A stretch of 64,000 nt of DNA, from contig NZ_PGUW01000005.1 in the NCBI RefSeq assembly GCF_002863565.1, positions 372,001 through 436,000 on the forward strand, in the 5' to 3' direction. Below are positions 41,078-49,111 of the stretch, piece by piece; positions within the stretch are counted from its first letter, which is position 1; every line of letters begins with the position of its first letter. Source of the stretch: Bacillus sp. V5-8f. Its GTDB lineage: Bacteria > Bacillota > Bacilli > Bacillales > DSM-1321. Under the pieces are notes generated by a model, which worked only from the letters and a program-made list of their open reading frames with translations, was not told the origin of the DNA and ran no database searches. The translations under genes were made by a program, and so were the position numbers.

Positions 41078-41662
41078 ATGAAACGCAAAATGAAAACAAT
41101 TGAACTAACACTGGTTGCCGTGTTTGTGGCTTTAATGGCTATCGGTGCCAATACATCGTTCCTGGTAGTTGGCGGCGTTCCAATTACTTTACAAACCTTC
41201 TTTGCCATTTTGGCCGGTGCCATTCTTGGAAGCAGGCTTGGTGCCATCGCAATGGTGGTATACGCGTTGGTCGGAATGGTCGGTGCTCCTGTATTCGCCC
41301 AATTTACCGGCGGGATCTCGATTCTTGTAAAACCGACTTTCGGCTTTATCATTTCTTTCATTTTCGTAGCATACATCGTTGGAAAAATGGTTGAAAGAAA
41401 CCGAAGCTTGCCTAGCTATGTAATTGCTGCTCTAGTAGGGATGGCAGTGAACTACCTATTCGGAACGAACTGGATGTACTTTGCTTATGATTTATGGGCG
41501 GGTGCGCCAGAAGGATTCTCTTATAAAATGGCCTGGTTGTGGATGGTTGCCCCGCTTCCAAAGGATATCATCCTATCTATAGCCGCAGCATTTTTTGCCC
41601 ATCGCATGGAGAGAACGGTATTGTCGAGAAGTAATTTCAGGAATGTGAAAAAAGCCGCTTAA
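41078..41662 (+). CDS. bioY: Biotin transporter S component BioY
   Basis: A 194-residue integral membrane protein of the BioY family with six hydrophobic helices. It has the family segments ALMAIGANTSFLVVGGVPITLQTFFAILAGAILGSRLGA and FAQFTGGISILVKPTFGFIISF. It captures biotin with very high affinity and works alone or with the ECF energising module. AAAGGAGACATCTTC precedes the ATG. It is the first gene of a two-gene operon with bioB, directly downstream of a BirA-type operator, so uptake and synthesis are controlled together. Confidence 0.92.
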   Translation: MKRKMKTIELTLVAVFVALMAIGANTSFLVVGGVPITLQTFFAILAGAILGSRLGAIAMVVYALVGMVGAPVFAQFTGGISILVKPTFGFIISFIFVAYIVGKMVERNRSLPSYVIAALVGMAVNYLFGTNWMYFAYDLWAGAPEGFSYKMAWLWMVAPLPKDIILSIAAAFFAHRMERTVLSRSNFRNVKKAA

Positions 41663-41682
41663 AAAAGAAGGGAGCAATTGAA

Positions 41683-42684
41683 ATGGGAGATTGGAAACAG
41701 CTTGCAGGTAAAGTTTTGGATGGCTACGAACTGACCGATGAAGAGGCTTTATCGATTTTGGAAAGCCCTGATGAACAGCTTTTAGAGCTGCTTCAGGGTG
41801 CCTATACGATACGTCGCCATTATTATGGCAACAAGGTAAAATTAAATATGATTATTAACACAAAATCCGGCCTGTGCCCGGAAAACTGCGGTTACTGCTC
41901 CCAATCAAGTGTATCGACAGCACCGATCGAAAAATACCGCATGGTTGACAAGGATTCGATTTTAAAAGGCGCAGAACAGGCCTATAACCTTGACGTAGGT
42001 ACCTATTGTATCGTCGCCAGCGGAAGAGGTCCTAGCAATAAAGACGTCGACACCGTTGTTTCAGCAGTAGAGGAAATAAAGGAGAAATACAACCTGAAGG
42101 TTTGTGCTTGCCTGGGACTTTTAAAGCCTGAACAGGCTGCCAGGCTAAAAGAGGCCGGGGTTGACCGCTATAACCATAATATCAACACTTCTGAAAGTCA
42201 CCATGAATCCATTACAACCTCCCATACATACCAAGACAGGGTAAACACCGTAGAGCTTATTAAAAAAGCTGGGATCTCTCCTTGTTCGGGTGTTATTGTA
42301 GGCATGAGAGAAACCAAACAAGATGTCATTGATATGGCAAGAAGTTTGCGTGCACTCGATGCCGACTCCATCCCTGTTAACTTCTTGCACGCAATTGACG
42401 GAACTCCTCTTGAAGGAACCGATGAGCTTGAACCTAAATACTGTCTAAAGGTACTCTGCCTAATGCGCTACATCAACCCGACAAAGGAGATTCGTATTTC
42501 TGGAGGAAGAGAAGTGAACCTTAGAAGCCTGCAGCCGCTGGGACTTTATCCGGCGAACTCCATCTTTGTAGGCAACTACCTGACAACTGCCGGACAAGAG
42601 AGCACGGCTGACCATCAAATGCTTAAGGATTTAGGGTTTGAGATTGATTTCGTGAAGCATGATACAACCGCTGTTTTGAGCTAA
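41683..42684 (+). CDS. bioB: Biotin synthase BioB (radical SAM)
   Basis: A 333-residue radical SAM enzyme that inserts sulfur into dethiobiotin, the last step of biotin synthesis. The [4Fe-4S] SAM cluster motif is CPENCGYC (Cys65, Cys69, Cys72). The ligands of the [2Fe-2S] sulfur donor lie in the barrel: the Cys of KVCACLG, the Cys near SPCSGVIVGM and the Arg of KEIRISGGREVNL. The length is normal. It begins 21 nt after bioY with AAGGGAGCAATTGAA. No other bio genes are in the window, so dethiobiotin is made from genes elsewhere or scavenged. A perfect terminator follows. Confidence 0.95.
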   Translation: MGDWKQLAGKVLDGYELTDEEALSILESPDEQLLELLQGAYTIRRHYYGNKVKLNMIINTKSGLCPENCGYCSQSSVSTAPIEKYRMVDKDSILKGAEQAYNLDVGTYCIVASGRGPSNKDVDTVVSAVEEIKEKYNLKVCACLGLLKPEQAARLKEAGVDRYNHNINTSESHHESITTSHTYQDRVNTVELIKKAGISPCSGVIVGMRETKQDVIDMARSLRALDADSIPVNFLHAIDGTPLEGTDELEPKYCLKVLCLMRYINPTKEIRISGGREVNLRSLQPLGLYPANSIFVGNYLTTAGQESTADHQMLKDLGFEIDFVKHDTTAVLS

Positions 42685-42691
42685 CAGATAT

Positions 42692-42724
42692 AAGGCTGTC
42701 GAAGAAATTTCGACAGCCTTTCCT
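42692..42724 (+). terminator. Terminator of bioYB
   Basis: AAGGCTGTCGAA (42692-42703) pairs with TTCGACAGCCTT (42709-42720). Confidence 0.88.
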
Positions 42725-42729
42725 ATTGC

Positions 42730-42843
42730 TTACATCTTAGCTTTTGCCAGCGCAGGCTGCAGCTCCTATATATTCTGAGATAACACTTGAGCGGAAAAAG
42801 AGAATTCTTCCATCGTTGCTAGGGATTCCTGGCTTGTGAAAGG
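42730..42843 (-). pseudogene. C-terminal remnant of a chemoreceptor gene
   Basis: On the minus strand the frame reads TSQESLATMEEFSFSAQVLSQN, then an in-frame TAG, then ELQPALAKAKM and a stop. This corresponds to the very end of a methyl-accepting chemotaxis protein (family pattern [11 protein letters not shown]...SAQ.LS...ELQ). Nothing upstream continues it. Only the last ~37 codons survive, with a nonsense mutation. The rest of the 42844-43200 gap contains no gene I can support. Confidence 0.6.
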
Positions 42844-43200
42844 ATTGCAAGTAATTTATTTAGCATTCTATTAGTTGCAATCTCTAAATAACAGATTACA
42901 TCCCCTGATTTATTAACTTTTGTTTCTTTACTATTTGGTCTCCTCCCGCAACCCTGTTCACGCCTTTGAAACAGTTTGGAGCGGGCAAGAAACCATTCCA
43001 TTAATAAGGTAGAATCGGAAGCGGTAATTCTTGGTACCATTACCAACACAATCGAAGAGCCCATCTGCTCGGTTGTTTCCCGGGAAACTATATGCATCAC
43101 TTCTTTTTACCGCCCAGCAGTGCTGGCCGCTTTTGAAGCAGGTTTATTTTAAAAAAAAATGTGCAAACACTTTTATAATGGGAACTGATACATATTTTTC

Positions 43201-43692
43201 CTAAAGTTTTCTAACTCTAATCGGACTCACCATTAAAAGAGCAAGGAAGATTGTAATATAGGCATTGCTGTATTGAAACGCACCCATTAATGCCATAATC
43301 AGACCAGCCAGGGTAATCGGGATACCGACAAAGTAACCAACGGTAGGATTCGCGTTAAATCTGGCTAATCTAAGTGCCCCCATTGTTGGATAAATCATGA
43401 AAGCAAATGACGTTACCCATGAATGTGGTGTTAATGTATAAAATATCAATATAGGGGCAACACCAAAGCTGATAATATCCGCTAAAGAATCCAGTCCTAC
43501 CCCCAACTCGCTACTCACTTTCAGCCTTCTTGCGATACGTCCATCAAACAAATCTAAAAATGCGGCCAGGAAAATTAGTAATGCCGCTAGCCGCAAATAG
43601 CCGTTCATGTTTGCGGTGATCGAGAAAATGCCGCATAATAAATTTCCTAAGGTAAATAAGTTCGGGATTGTTTTGACGATTGGATTTGACAC
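43201..43692 (-). CDS. pssA: CDP-diacylglycerol-serine O-phosphatidyltransferase PssA
   Basis: A 163-residue membrane enzyme of the CDP-alcohol phosphatidyltransferase family. The full signature DGx2ARx8Gx3Dx3D is present in FDGRIARRLKVSSELGVGLDSLADIIS. The start pattern IPNLFTLGNLLCGIFSI is typical of Bacillus PssA. It makes phosphatidylserine, the precursor of phosphatidylethanolamine. I chose GTG 43692, which follows AGGCGGCCTATT; the upstream GTG at 43710 has no ribosome site. It stands alone here, with no psd gene beside it. The C-terminus is slightly shorter than in some homologues (ends SPIRVRKL). Confidence 0.88.
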   Translation of the reverse strand: MSNPIVKTIPNLFTLGNLLCGIFSITANMNGYLRLAALLIFLAAFLDLFDGRIARRLKVSSELGVGLDSLADIISFGVAPILIFYTLTPHSWVTSFAFMIYPTMGALRLARFNANPTVGYFVGIPITLAGLIMALMGAFQYSNAYITIFLALLMVSPIRVRKL

Positions 43693-43840
43693 AATAGGCC
43701 GCCTTTCCACTATAGAAGGAAACTAATATTTTTTTAGGTTTCCTACTAATGCCCTTAATATACGCAGATTTCTATTGGACCGATGCACTATACATATTGT
43801 AATGAACGTCTCAGATCCAATACGACACTTCAAAATCTTG

Positions 43841-44044
43841 GATATATAACGACAGCTTGGCGAAGTCTATAAAATATGAGTCAAACCTCGGATATATGAG
43901 CCAATCCCCTAGTATATCAGCCAAATCCCAAACTATATCAACCAACATGCCCCGAAGGACATTTAACTTCCCTGATTCCGAGTTTTTGTCCTTCATGTCC
44001 GCAATGCACCTGAAATATATTAGCCAAACCTCAGATATATCAAC
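43841..44044 (-). repeat. Second array of 20-nt degenerate repeats
   Basis: Cores of the type GATATATGAGCC / GTATATCAGCC start at 43841, 43871, 43891, 43911, 43931 and then 44011 and 44031. All differ by multiples of 10 and mostly by exactly 20. On the minus strand the unit reads GGCTGATATAT, the same core as at 34.3 kb. The region 43693-44113 holds no supported gene. Confidence 0.7.
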
Positions 44045-44050
44045 GAAATT

Positions 44051-44089
44051 AAAAAGGGGCTAACTCCGTTTAAAAACAAAGCTAACCCC
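44051..44089 (-). terminator. Terminator of the first ABM-containing operon
   Basis: On the minus strand GGGGTTAGC pairs with GTTAGCCCC through two G-U wobbles and is followed by TTTTTAATTT. Confidence 0.65.
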
Positions 44090-44113
44090 ACAACAAAAAA
44101 ATTTCTCACAATA

Positions 44114-44407
44114 TTAATTTATTGCTGACGCCTCAAATAATTCAACCTTTATCGGTTCACTCAAGACATTCGGTACTTCCTTGGAAAACTGTTTAAAATG
44201 GGCTGTGTCTTCGTGCTCTTTAATTGCAGCGCCGTCCTTCCACTTCTCTAAAAACACAAATGAGTTTGGCTGCCGGGGATCTTCATAGAATTGATAGCTG
44301 ATATTGCCCTCTTCAGCTTGCGAAAGCGCGGTCACTTCTTTAGCTATATCAAGAAATTCCTGGCGTTTGTTAGAATCTACTTTCAAAAATGCATGGATAA
44401 TAATCAT
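44114..44407 (-). CDS. Antibiotic biosynthesis monooxygenase (ABM/YgiN-like), copy 1
   Basis: A 97-residue ferredoxin-like protein of the ABM family. It has the N-terminal strand MIIIHAFLKV, the central GNISYQFYEDP with the FVFLEKWKD motif (about 50-60), and the helix HEDTAHFKQF. Dimeric members act as quinol monooxygenases or small stress proteins; many have no known substrate. It is the last gene of the operon TIM-C2, zinc dehydrogenase, TIM-C1, ABM. A paralogue of equal length is at 62858-63151 beside the OYE and OsmC genes. AGGGGGTATTATCC precedes the ATG. Confidence 0.82.
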   Translation of the reverse strand: MIIIHAFLKVDSNKRQEFLDIAKEVTALSQAEEGNISYQFYEDPRQPNSFVFLEKWKDGAAIKEHEDTAHFKQFSKEVPNVLSEPIKVELFEASAIN

Positions 44408-44437
44408 GGATAATACCCCCTGGAATAATTTTATCTT

Positions 44438-45268
44438 TTATACCTGTGCTGCTAATTCTTTCATATGTTTAATGGATTGTTCCGTAAAATCATCAAAAAT
44501 ATTGCTTTCTCCATGAAGCCCCGATGCTACATATGGATTTGAAACGGCTGGCAAAAATTCCATTGTGATATAACCATTATAATTTTTTTCTTTTAGGAAA
44601 GAAATGACCGGTTTAAAGTCAGTTTGGCCCAGTCCTGCTGCTTCTCTTGTATTATCTGCAATATGAACATGCCCCAAATGAGGAAGAATTTTCGTTAAAA
44701 TCTCAATATTATCGCGTTCTTCTATGCTCATATGGAATAGGTCGGCCATCATCTTTACACTCTCATGGTTGATTTCCTCAACGAACCGCAACGCTAAATT
44801 TAAATTGTTCACAAGATAGGTCTCATAACGATTTAGCGCTTCAATCACAAGGGTGATGTTTTGTTCTTTTGCATATGGTGCAACTTCCTTCACACTTGAA
44901 AGTGCATGATTCCACTCTTGCTCTACACTAGTTTCCGGACTTAGTTTACCTACACAAGTTGGAACCACAATGACTGTGGAAGCATTGAGATTTTTGGCTA
45001 AATCGATACATTTTTTTACATACTGTATAGCATTCTCTCTAATTTTCTCATTTGATGAGGAAAGATCTCTTTCCGGACTATATATTCCACAGATTGAACT
45101 ACATACCAAGCCATACTCGCTTAACAGTTTCTTCGTTTCAGTTAAATCTATGGAATCTGGTTCACCAGCTAATTCCACCCCCTGGTAACCATACTTTTTT
45201 AATCTAATCAAACTATCTTCTAAAGATTCATCACCGAAAATCCACTGTGTTACGCTATATTTAAACAT
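44438..45268 (-). CDS. TIM-barrel sugar isomerase/epimerase-family protein (TIM-C, copy 1)
   Basis: A 276-residue TIM barrel of the xylose-isomerase-like superfamily, start MFKYSVTQWIFGDESLEDSL after AAGGAGTGATTTCT. Likely metal ligands are Glu in TLVIEALNRYE, Asp/His in MMADLFHMSIEE, His in LGHVHIADNTREA and Glu in GYITMEFLP. The order of motifs resembles hydroxypyruvate isomerase/tagatose-epimerase-like proteins. It is related to TIM-C2 (46457-47281): both share the CSSICGIYSPERDLSSS-like segment and the C-terminal FDDFTEQSI/YDQYTEESI. A hairpin lies between it and the zinc dehydrogenase gene. The substrate is unknown. Confidence 0.82.
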   Translation of the reverse strand: MFKYSVTQWIFGDESLEDSLIRLKKYGYQGVELAGEPDSIDLTETKKLLSEYGLVCSSICGIYSPERDLSSSNEKIRENAIQYVKKCIDLAKNLNASTVIVVPTCVGKLSPETSVEQEWNHALSSVKEVAPYAKEQNITLVIEALNRYETYLVNNLNLALRFVEEINHESVKMMADLFHMSIEERDNIEILTKILPHLGHVHIADNTREAAGLGQTDFKPVISFLKEKNYNGYITMEFLPAVSNPYVASGLHGESNIFDDFTEQSIKHMKELAAQV

Positions 45269-45320
45269 AGAAATCACTCCTTATGGTGAACCTATTATTA
45301 TATAACCTGTGTACCAAAGG

Positions 45321-45346
45321 GAAAAAGCGGAACGATTCATTCCGCT
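45321..45346 (-). terminator. Hairpin between the zinc dehydrogenase and TIM-C1
   Basis: AGCGGAA (45326-45332) pairs with TTCCGCT (45340-45346), followed on the minus strand by TTTTTCCC. Probably a partial intra-operon terminator. Confidence 0.6.
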
Positions 45347-45368
45347 ATCCCGCCTTTCGGTTTCTCTA

Positions 45369-46460
45369 TTACCCTTTAATTTTCGCGATAATTTTGATTG
45401 TGCCTTTATTTTTATCGGCCTCTAAAATACCATCCTCTAACTGATCCAGCGTGATCGTTTTACTGATGATATCACTAGGGTTAAACCTTTTAGATGAAAT
45501 AAGCTGAATCGCTTTTACCCATGTGCCATAAGTACCTGCATAGGAACCAACGATTGTTAATTCCTTGCTATAAATTTCAAAAGGTTTAATTTCCAATGTA
45601 TGATCTGCAGGAGCAGCACCATATGCAACAAGAGTTCCGCCTCTTCTAACCATTTCGAAGGCTTGTTTGTATGTTGGCATTGCACCTACTACTTCAAATA
45701 CGACATCAGCGCCTCTTCCTTCAGTCAAATTCAATACCTCTTGAACAGGATCTTTTTCTGAGGCATCAATTACAAAATCTACTCCTAAATCCTTGGCCTT
45801 TTGAAGACGTGTTTTATTCATTTCTGAAAGAATTACCCTGCTTGCGCCATTTAACTTAGCCATAATGGCATGAGCCAATCCCATTGGGCCAGCACCTATG
45901 ATCGCAACAGTATCTCCCATCTTAACATTTGCACGCTCTTGGCCCCTGATTACGCAGGCGAGGGGTTCAATGTAAGCTCCTTCTTCCCAGGTCATGCCTT
46001 CTGGCAATTTATAAATATTGTTTTCTGGCGCTTTAACATACTCTGCAAAAGCTCCATTAATATGAACGCCAAGCTGGGTAATGTTCTCGCAGAAAAGCTT
46101 TTGTCCGGTACGGCAATAGTAGCAGTTGCCACAGCTTATATTAATATCAGCTGTGACACGGTCACCAACAGCTACACTAGTAACCGCAGAGCCTACCATT
46201 ACTACTTCCCCTGCAAACTCATGTCCCTGAATTAATGGCATCGGAGCTGGAAAGTGTCCGTTATAAATATGTGGATCGGTTCCACAAATCCCACAAGCTT
46301 TAACCTGAATCAAAACTTCATTTTCCTTAATTTCCGGCACGGGGACATTCTCAATTCGCAGGTCCTTTGCGGCATGTGTAACCGCAGCTTTCATTTCTTT
46401 TTTATCAAAAGTTCCTAGGTTATTGTCCAATACTGCATTATTAGTGTTCTGTGTCATCAT
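45369..46460 (-). CDS. Zinc-dependent medium-chain alcohol/polyol dehydrogenase
   Basis: A 363-residue MDR enzyme of the sorbitol/threonine dehydrogenase type. The catalytic zinc site is CGICGTDPHIYNGH...IQGHEFAGEV (about 56-90). The structural zinc loop is CGNCYYCRTGQKLFC (four Cys, about 110-124). The Rossmann segment is AIIGAGPMGLAHAIMAK, and DRVTADINIS is also typical. It oxidises a secondary alcohol of a sugar or polyol with NAD(P)+. The start overlaps the TIM-C2 stop by ATGA, so they are co-translated. The N-terminal ~25 residues before MKAAVTHAAKDLRIE are an extension not usual in the family. The substrate is unknown; the context indicates the local sugar pathway. Confidence 0.88.
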   Translation of the reverse strand: MMTQNTNNAVLDNNLGTFDKKEMKAAVTHAAKDLRIENVPVPEIKENEVLIQVKACGICGTDPHIYNGHFPAPMPLIQGHEFAGEVVMVGSAVTSVAVGDRVTADINISCGNCYYCRTGQKLFCENITQLGVHINGAFAEYVKAPENNIYKLPEGMTWEEGAYIEPLACVIRGQERANVKMGDTVAIIGAGPMGLAHAIMAKLNGASRVILSEMNKTRLQKAKDLGVDFVIDASEKDPVQEVLNLTEGRGADVVFEVVGAMPTYKQAFEMVRRGGTLVAYGAAPADHTLEIKPFEIYSKELTIVGSYAGTYGTWVKAIQLISSKRFNPSDIISKTITLDQLEDGILEADKNKGTIKIIAKIKG

Positions 46461-47281
46461 GCTTCCTCCTTAAATAAGTTCTTTAGGAAAACGATTGATT
46501 CTTCAGTGTATTGATCATAGAACTCTTCACATCTAATCCCATTGAATGGATCAGCAAATGCAGGCAATAGCTCCATTGTTAAGTATCCGCTGTAGTTAAT
46601 ATCTTTTAAAGCCTTAGCTATTGGCTTGAAATCAATATGTCCTCTTCCTGGAGCCGCTCTATTGCTATCTGCTATATGTAGATGGTAAAGCTTATCACCC
46701 GCCAAACGGATTGCATCAGCAATGTCTACCTCTTCTATATTCATATGATACGTATCGCCCATACACCCTACGCTTAGTAAGTCAATGCGGTTTACCAGAT
46801 CAAGAGACTGTTCCATTCTATTAATTAAATAATTCTCGTAACGATTCCATGGTTCGACTGTTATTCTTACACCGTGTTCCCCTGCATATAAGCCCGCTTC
46901 TTTAATACCTTCTACCGCCCAAGCAAGCTCTGTTTCCCGGTCAGCTTCCTGGTGTATTTTCATGCAAGCAGTCGGTGTTAGCGAAATCCCGCCTGCACCA
47001 ATGGATGATGCGAAATCAACACAGCTTTTAAGATAGTCAACGGCATTCCTTCTGATATTTTTATCACTAGATACGACATCTCGTTCCGTATTATAAATGG
47101 CACAAATAGTTGAGGCAGCGATATTATGCTTGCTGAGCAGTTCCTTAATCAGACCGGCATCCTGTTTTTCCGGCTCCCCGACAAATTCTACTCCGTCATA
47201 ACCGAACCGTGCTAGACGTGCAATGCTTGTTTCAATATCTTCTCCTGCGTATACAAGTGTATTGTAACTATACTTAATCAT
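46457..47281 (-). CDS. TIM-barrel sugar isomerase/epimerase-family protein (TIM-C, copy 2)
   Basis: A 274-residue TIM barrel starting MIKYSYNTLVYAGEDIETSIARLARFGYDGVEF after AAGGAGCGAATGTC. Probable metal ligands are Glu in ITVEPWNRYE, Asp/His in CMGDTYHMNIEE, His in LYHLHIADSNR and Glu in GYLTMELLP. It is related to TIM-C1, so a third TIM subfamily is also present twice in this region. It is the first gene of its operon. A perfect TGTAATCGATTACA operator lies 69 bp upstream of the start. The reaction is probably isomerisation, epimerisation or lyase chemistry on a keto-sugar. Confidence 0.83.
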   Translation of the reverse strand: MIKYSYNTLVYAGEDIETSIARLARFGYDGVEFVGEPEKQDAGLIKELLSKHNIAASTICAIYNTERDVVSSDKNIRRNAVDYLKSCVDFASSIGAGGISLTPTACMKIHQEADRETELAWAVEGIKEAGLYAGEHGVRITVEPWNRYENYLINRMEQSLDLVNRIDLLSVGCMGDTYHMNIEEVDIADAIRLAGDKLYHLHIADSNRAAPGRGHIDFKPIAKALKDINYSGYLTMELLPAFADPFNGIRCEEFYDQYTEESIVFLKNLFKEEA

Positions 47282-47349
47282 GACATTCGCTCCTTTTTCG
47301 GGAATTGGACGGCAAATGACATCGTGCATCCATTTGCCGTCTTGTAATG

Positions 47350-47363
47350 TGTAATCGATTACA
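47350..47363 (-). promoter_or_regulatory. LacI-type operator before the TIM-C2 operon
   Basis: Perfect palindrome TGTAATCGATTACA between SBP-1 and TIM-C2. Confidence 0.72.
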
Positions 47364-47423
47364 AAACTCTCTAACAAATTGATCCATTTATCATGGGCAA
47401 CTAAAAAACTAACTCAGAAACTA

Positions 47424-48596
47424 TTACTCTGCTGCTTTCTGGATGACTTCCGGCGCTTCCTGGCGATAAGCCATTTTCCAAGCGTCCAATACATTGTCCT
47501 TTGTTACACTTAAGCCTGGCACTGCAACAAATGGAGGAACTTCTTTACCTAGAAGCGAGTAACCAGCTAGTATTCCTTGTGCAATCCCTTGTTCGTATGG
47601 AAGTTGGGCGCCAAGACCCTTAACATTTCCACCTGAAGCAATTTCTAAAGCAACATTTGTACCTAAATCAACCGTAGTAATGACCAGATCCTCGTTACCA
47701 GCAGTACGCGCTGCAGATAAAACACCTTCAGCCGGCACATCCCAAATCGCAAAAATGCCATCTAAATCTTTGTGTCTGGCTAACATACCTGAAGCAACTT
47801 TTTCTGCGTCGTTTGGTGTAGTGATACCGCCGCTGGCTACAATTTCAATATCAGGATATTTTTCTTTGATTGTTTTTTCAAAAGCCTCTCTTCTTTGATT
47901 GTTTACAAAGAAGTCAACATCATGGAAGATTACACCGACTTTCCCTTTCCCGCCAAGCTCTTTCCCCATGATTTCACCGGCGGCCGTACCGTTTCCGTAA
48001 TTGTCTGAAGCAACAACGCTCACATAATCCTTACCTGCCTGTAACCCAACTGGCATGCTATCCATAAATACTAGCTTTACCCCTGCTGCAGCTGCTTTTT
48101 TAAAGGCCTCTGCAGTAGAAACAGGATCGACAGGAAGGCTTACAATTACATCTGGCTTTTTCGCTAAAATGGTTTCAATATCTGAAATCTGTTTTTCCGG
48201 TTTAAACTGTCCATCGGTCACTGCAACCACTTCGATACCCATTCTTTCAAAAGATGCCTTTAACCCATTTATGATAGCTGTGGAGAAGTCATTTCCTGCA
48301 TAATGCATGGCAATAGCCGCTTTATATTTTCCTTCTTTAATTTTTTCAAGATCAGCTTCCGACAGCTGGAATTCCTTTGCGTTTACTGCAGTCTCACCAT
48401 GAGGACCTTTACTGATAATTTCTTTATCGCTAGGAATATCTGGATTAATAGTAAGCGGACCTGTCTTTGACACAGATACTTCCTTTATGTTGCTCTCTCC
48501 GTCTTTTTTATCGGTGCTGGATTGCTGGCCGCAGCCTGCAAGTGCTACACTTATGGCTAAAGGAACGATCATCAGCTTTGATAACAATTTTTTCAT
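47424..48596 (-). CDS. Sugar ABC transporter substrate-binding lipoprotein, SBP-1
   Basis: A 390-residue lipoprotein of the ribose-binding (periplasmic-binding/LacI-like) class. ATG 48596 follows GGAGGGACTTAGT. The signal sequence ends with lipobox VALAGCG. A variable linker precedes the ligand-binding part, which has KAAIAMHYAGNDFSTAIINGLKA, DIETILAKKPDVIVSLPVDP and VSVVASDNYGNG. It is a close paralogue of SBP-2 (49112-50284) and SBP-3 (56860-58035). All three share the unusual pre-domain TINP(D/E)IP...KGP(H/N)GE. Only one ATPase/permease pair is in the window, so the three may feed a common transporter. Two operator/cre-like sites lie upstream. Confidence 0.88.
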   Translation of the reverse strand: MKKLLSKLMIVPLAISVALAGCGQQSSTDKKDGESNIKEVSVSKTGPLTINPDIPSDKEIISKGPHGETAVNAKEFQLSEADLEKIKEGKYKAAIAMHYAGNDFSTAIINGLKASFERMGIEVVAVTDGQFKPEKQISDIETILAKKPDVIVSLPVDPVSTAEAFKKAAAAGVKLVFMDSMPVGLQAGKDYVSVVASDNYGNGTAAGEIMGKELGGKGKVGVIFHDVDFFVNNQRREAFEKTIKEKYPDIEIVASGGITTPNDAEKVASGMLARHKDLDGIFAIWDVPAEGVLSAARTAGNEDLVITTVDLGTNVALEIASGGNVKGLGAQLPYEQGIAQGILAGYSLLGKEVPPFVAVPGLSVTKDNVLDAWKMAYRQEAPEVIQKAAE

Positions 48597-48735
48597 ACTA
48601 AGTCCCTCCAAATTATGTATTGCCTTTCGGATTTCTAATAGCGGATTCACCCATACAATTTGTGATACGTTTTAATTTGACAATTCCCAGTGATGAGCAT
48701 CACCACCTTACATTCTTTTAAAAATTCTACCGATA

Positions 48736-48749
48736 TGTAATCGGTTACA
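48736..48749 (-). promoter_or_regulatory. LacI-type operator before SBP-1
   Basis: TGTAATCGGTTACA, one mismatch from the palindromic operator. It also fits the cre consensus. Confidence 0.6.
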
Positions 48750-48798
48750 AAAATAACAGGAAAATGCCTCCTTTTTCTAGTGATTTCTCATATATTAT

Positions 48799-48812
48799 TG
48801 TAATCGTTTTCA
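48799..48812 (-). promoter_or_regulatory. cre-like site before SBP-1
   Basis: TGTAATCGTTTTCA fits the CcpA cre consensus TGWAANCGNTNWCA fully but is not palindromic like the other operators, so catabolite repression is the likelier role. Confidence 0.5.
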
Positions 48813-49050
48813 TAGAGATAGGCAATTATTTTTTTGAAGATTCCTAAATTAACAAAATTATAACTTATCCATTCGTAGGGAATTTTATAGAAAAATTAAC
48901 AGGTAAGTGTTTAGGCTTCATATTAAACTAACCTCTCCCACTTACTGATCAGTCAATTTTTGTTCTTATACGACTAACAGATTAACCAACAGCGTTATAA
49001 TGCAGTAGTTTATTGACTTCTTTAAAATCCTGTGCGACTACTACGAACCA

Positions 49051-49078
49051 AAAAGGCTGCTCAAATGAGCAGCCTTTT
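49051..49078 (-). terminator. Terminator of SBP-2
   Basis: AAAAGGCTGCTC (49051-49062) pairs perfectly with GAGCAGCCTTTT (49067-49078). The remainder of the 48597-49111 gap holds the SBP-1 promoter region and no gene. Confidence 0.88.
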
Positions 49079-49111
49079 CGTTTATTGCTTTACAATGAAG
49101 GTATATCTCTC

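Noticed and set aside
42819-43100. 93-aa minus-strand frame between bioB and pssA
   Set aside because: It has no ribosome site, overlaps the MCP remnant region in a different frame and shows no domain pattern.
42970-43152. Plus-strand open frame reading AVILGTITNTIEEPICSVVSRET
   Set aside because: Composition looks protein-like, but it has no start, no ribosome site and no recognised family. It may be a fragment of a lost gene, but I could not support it.
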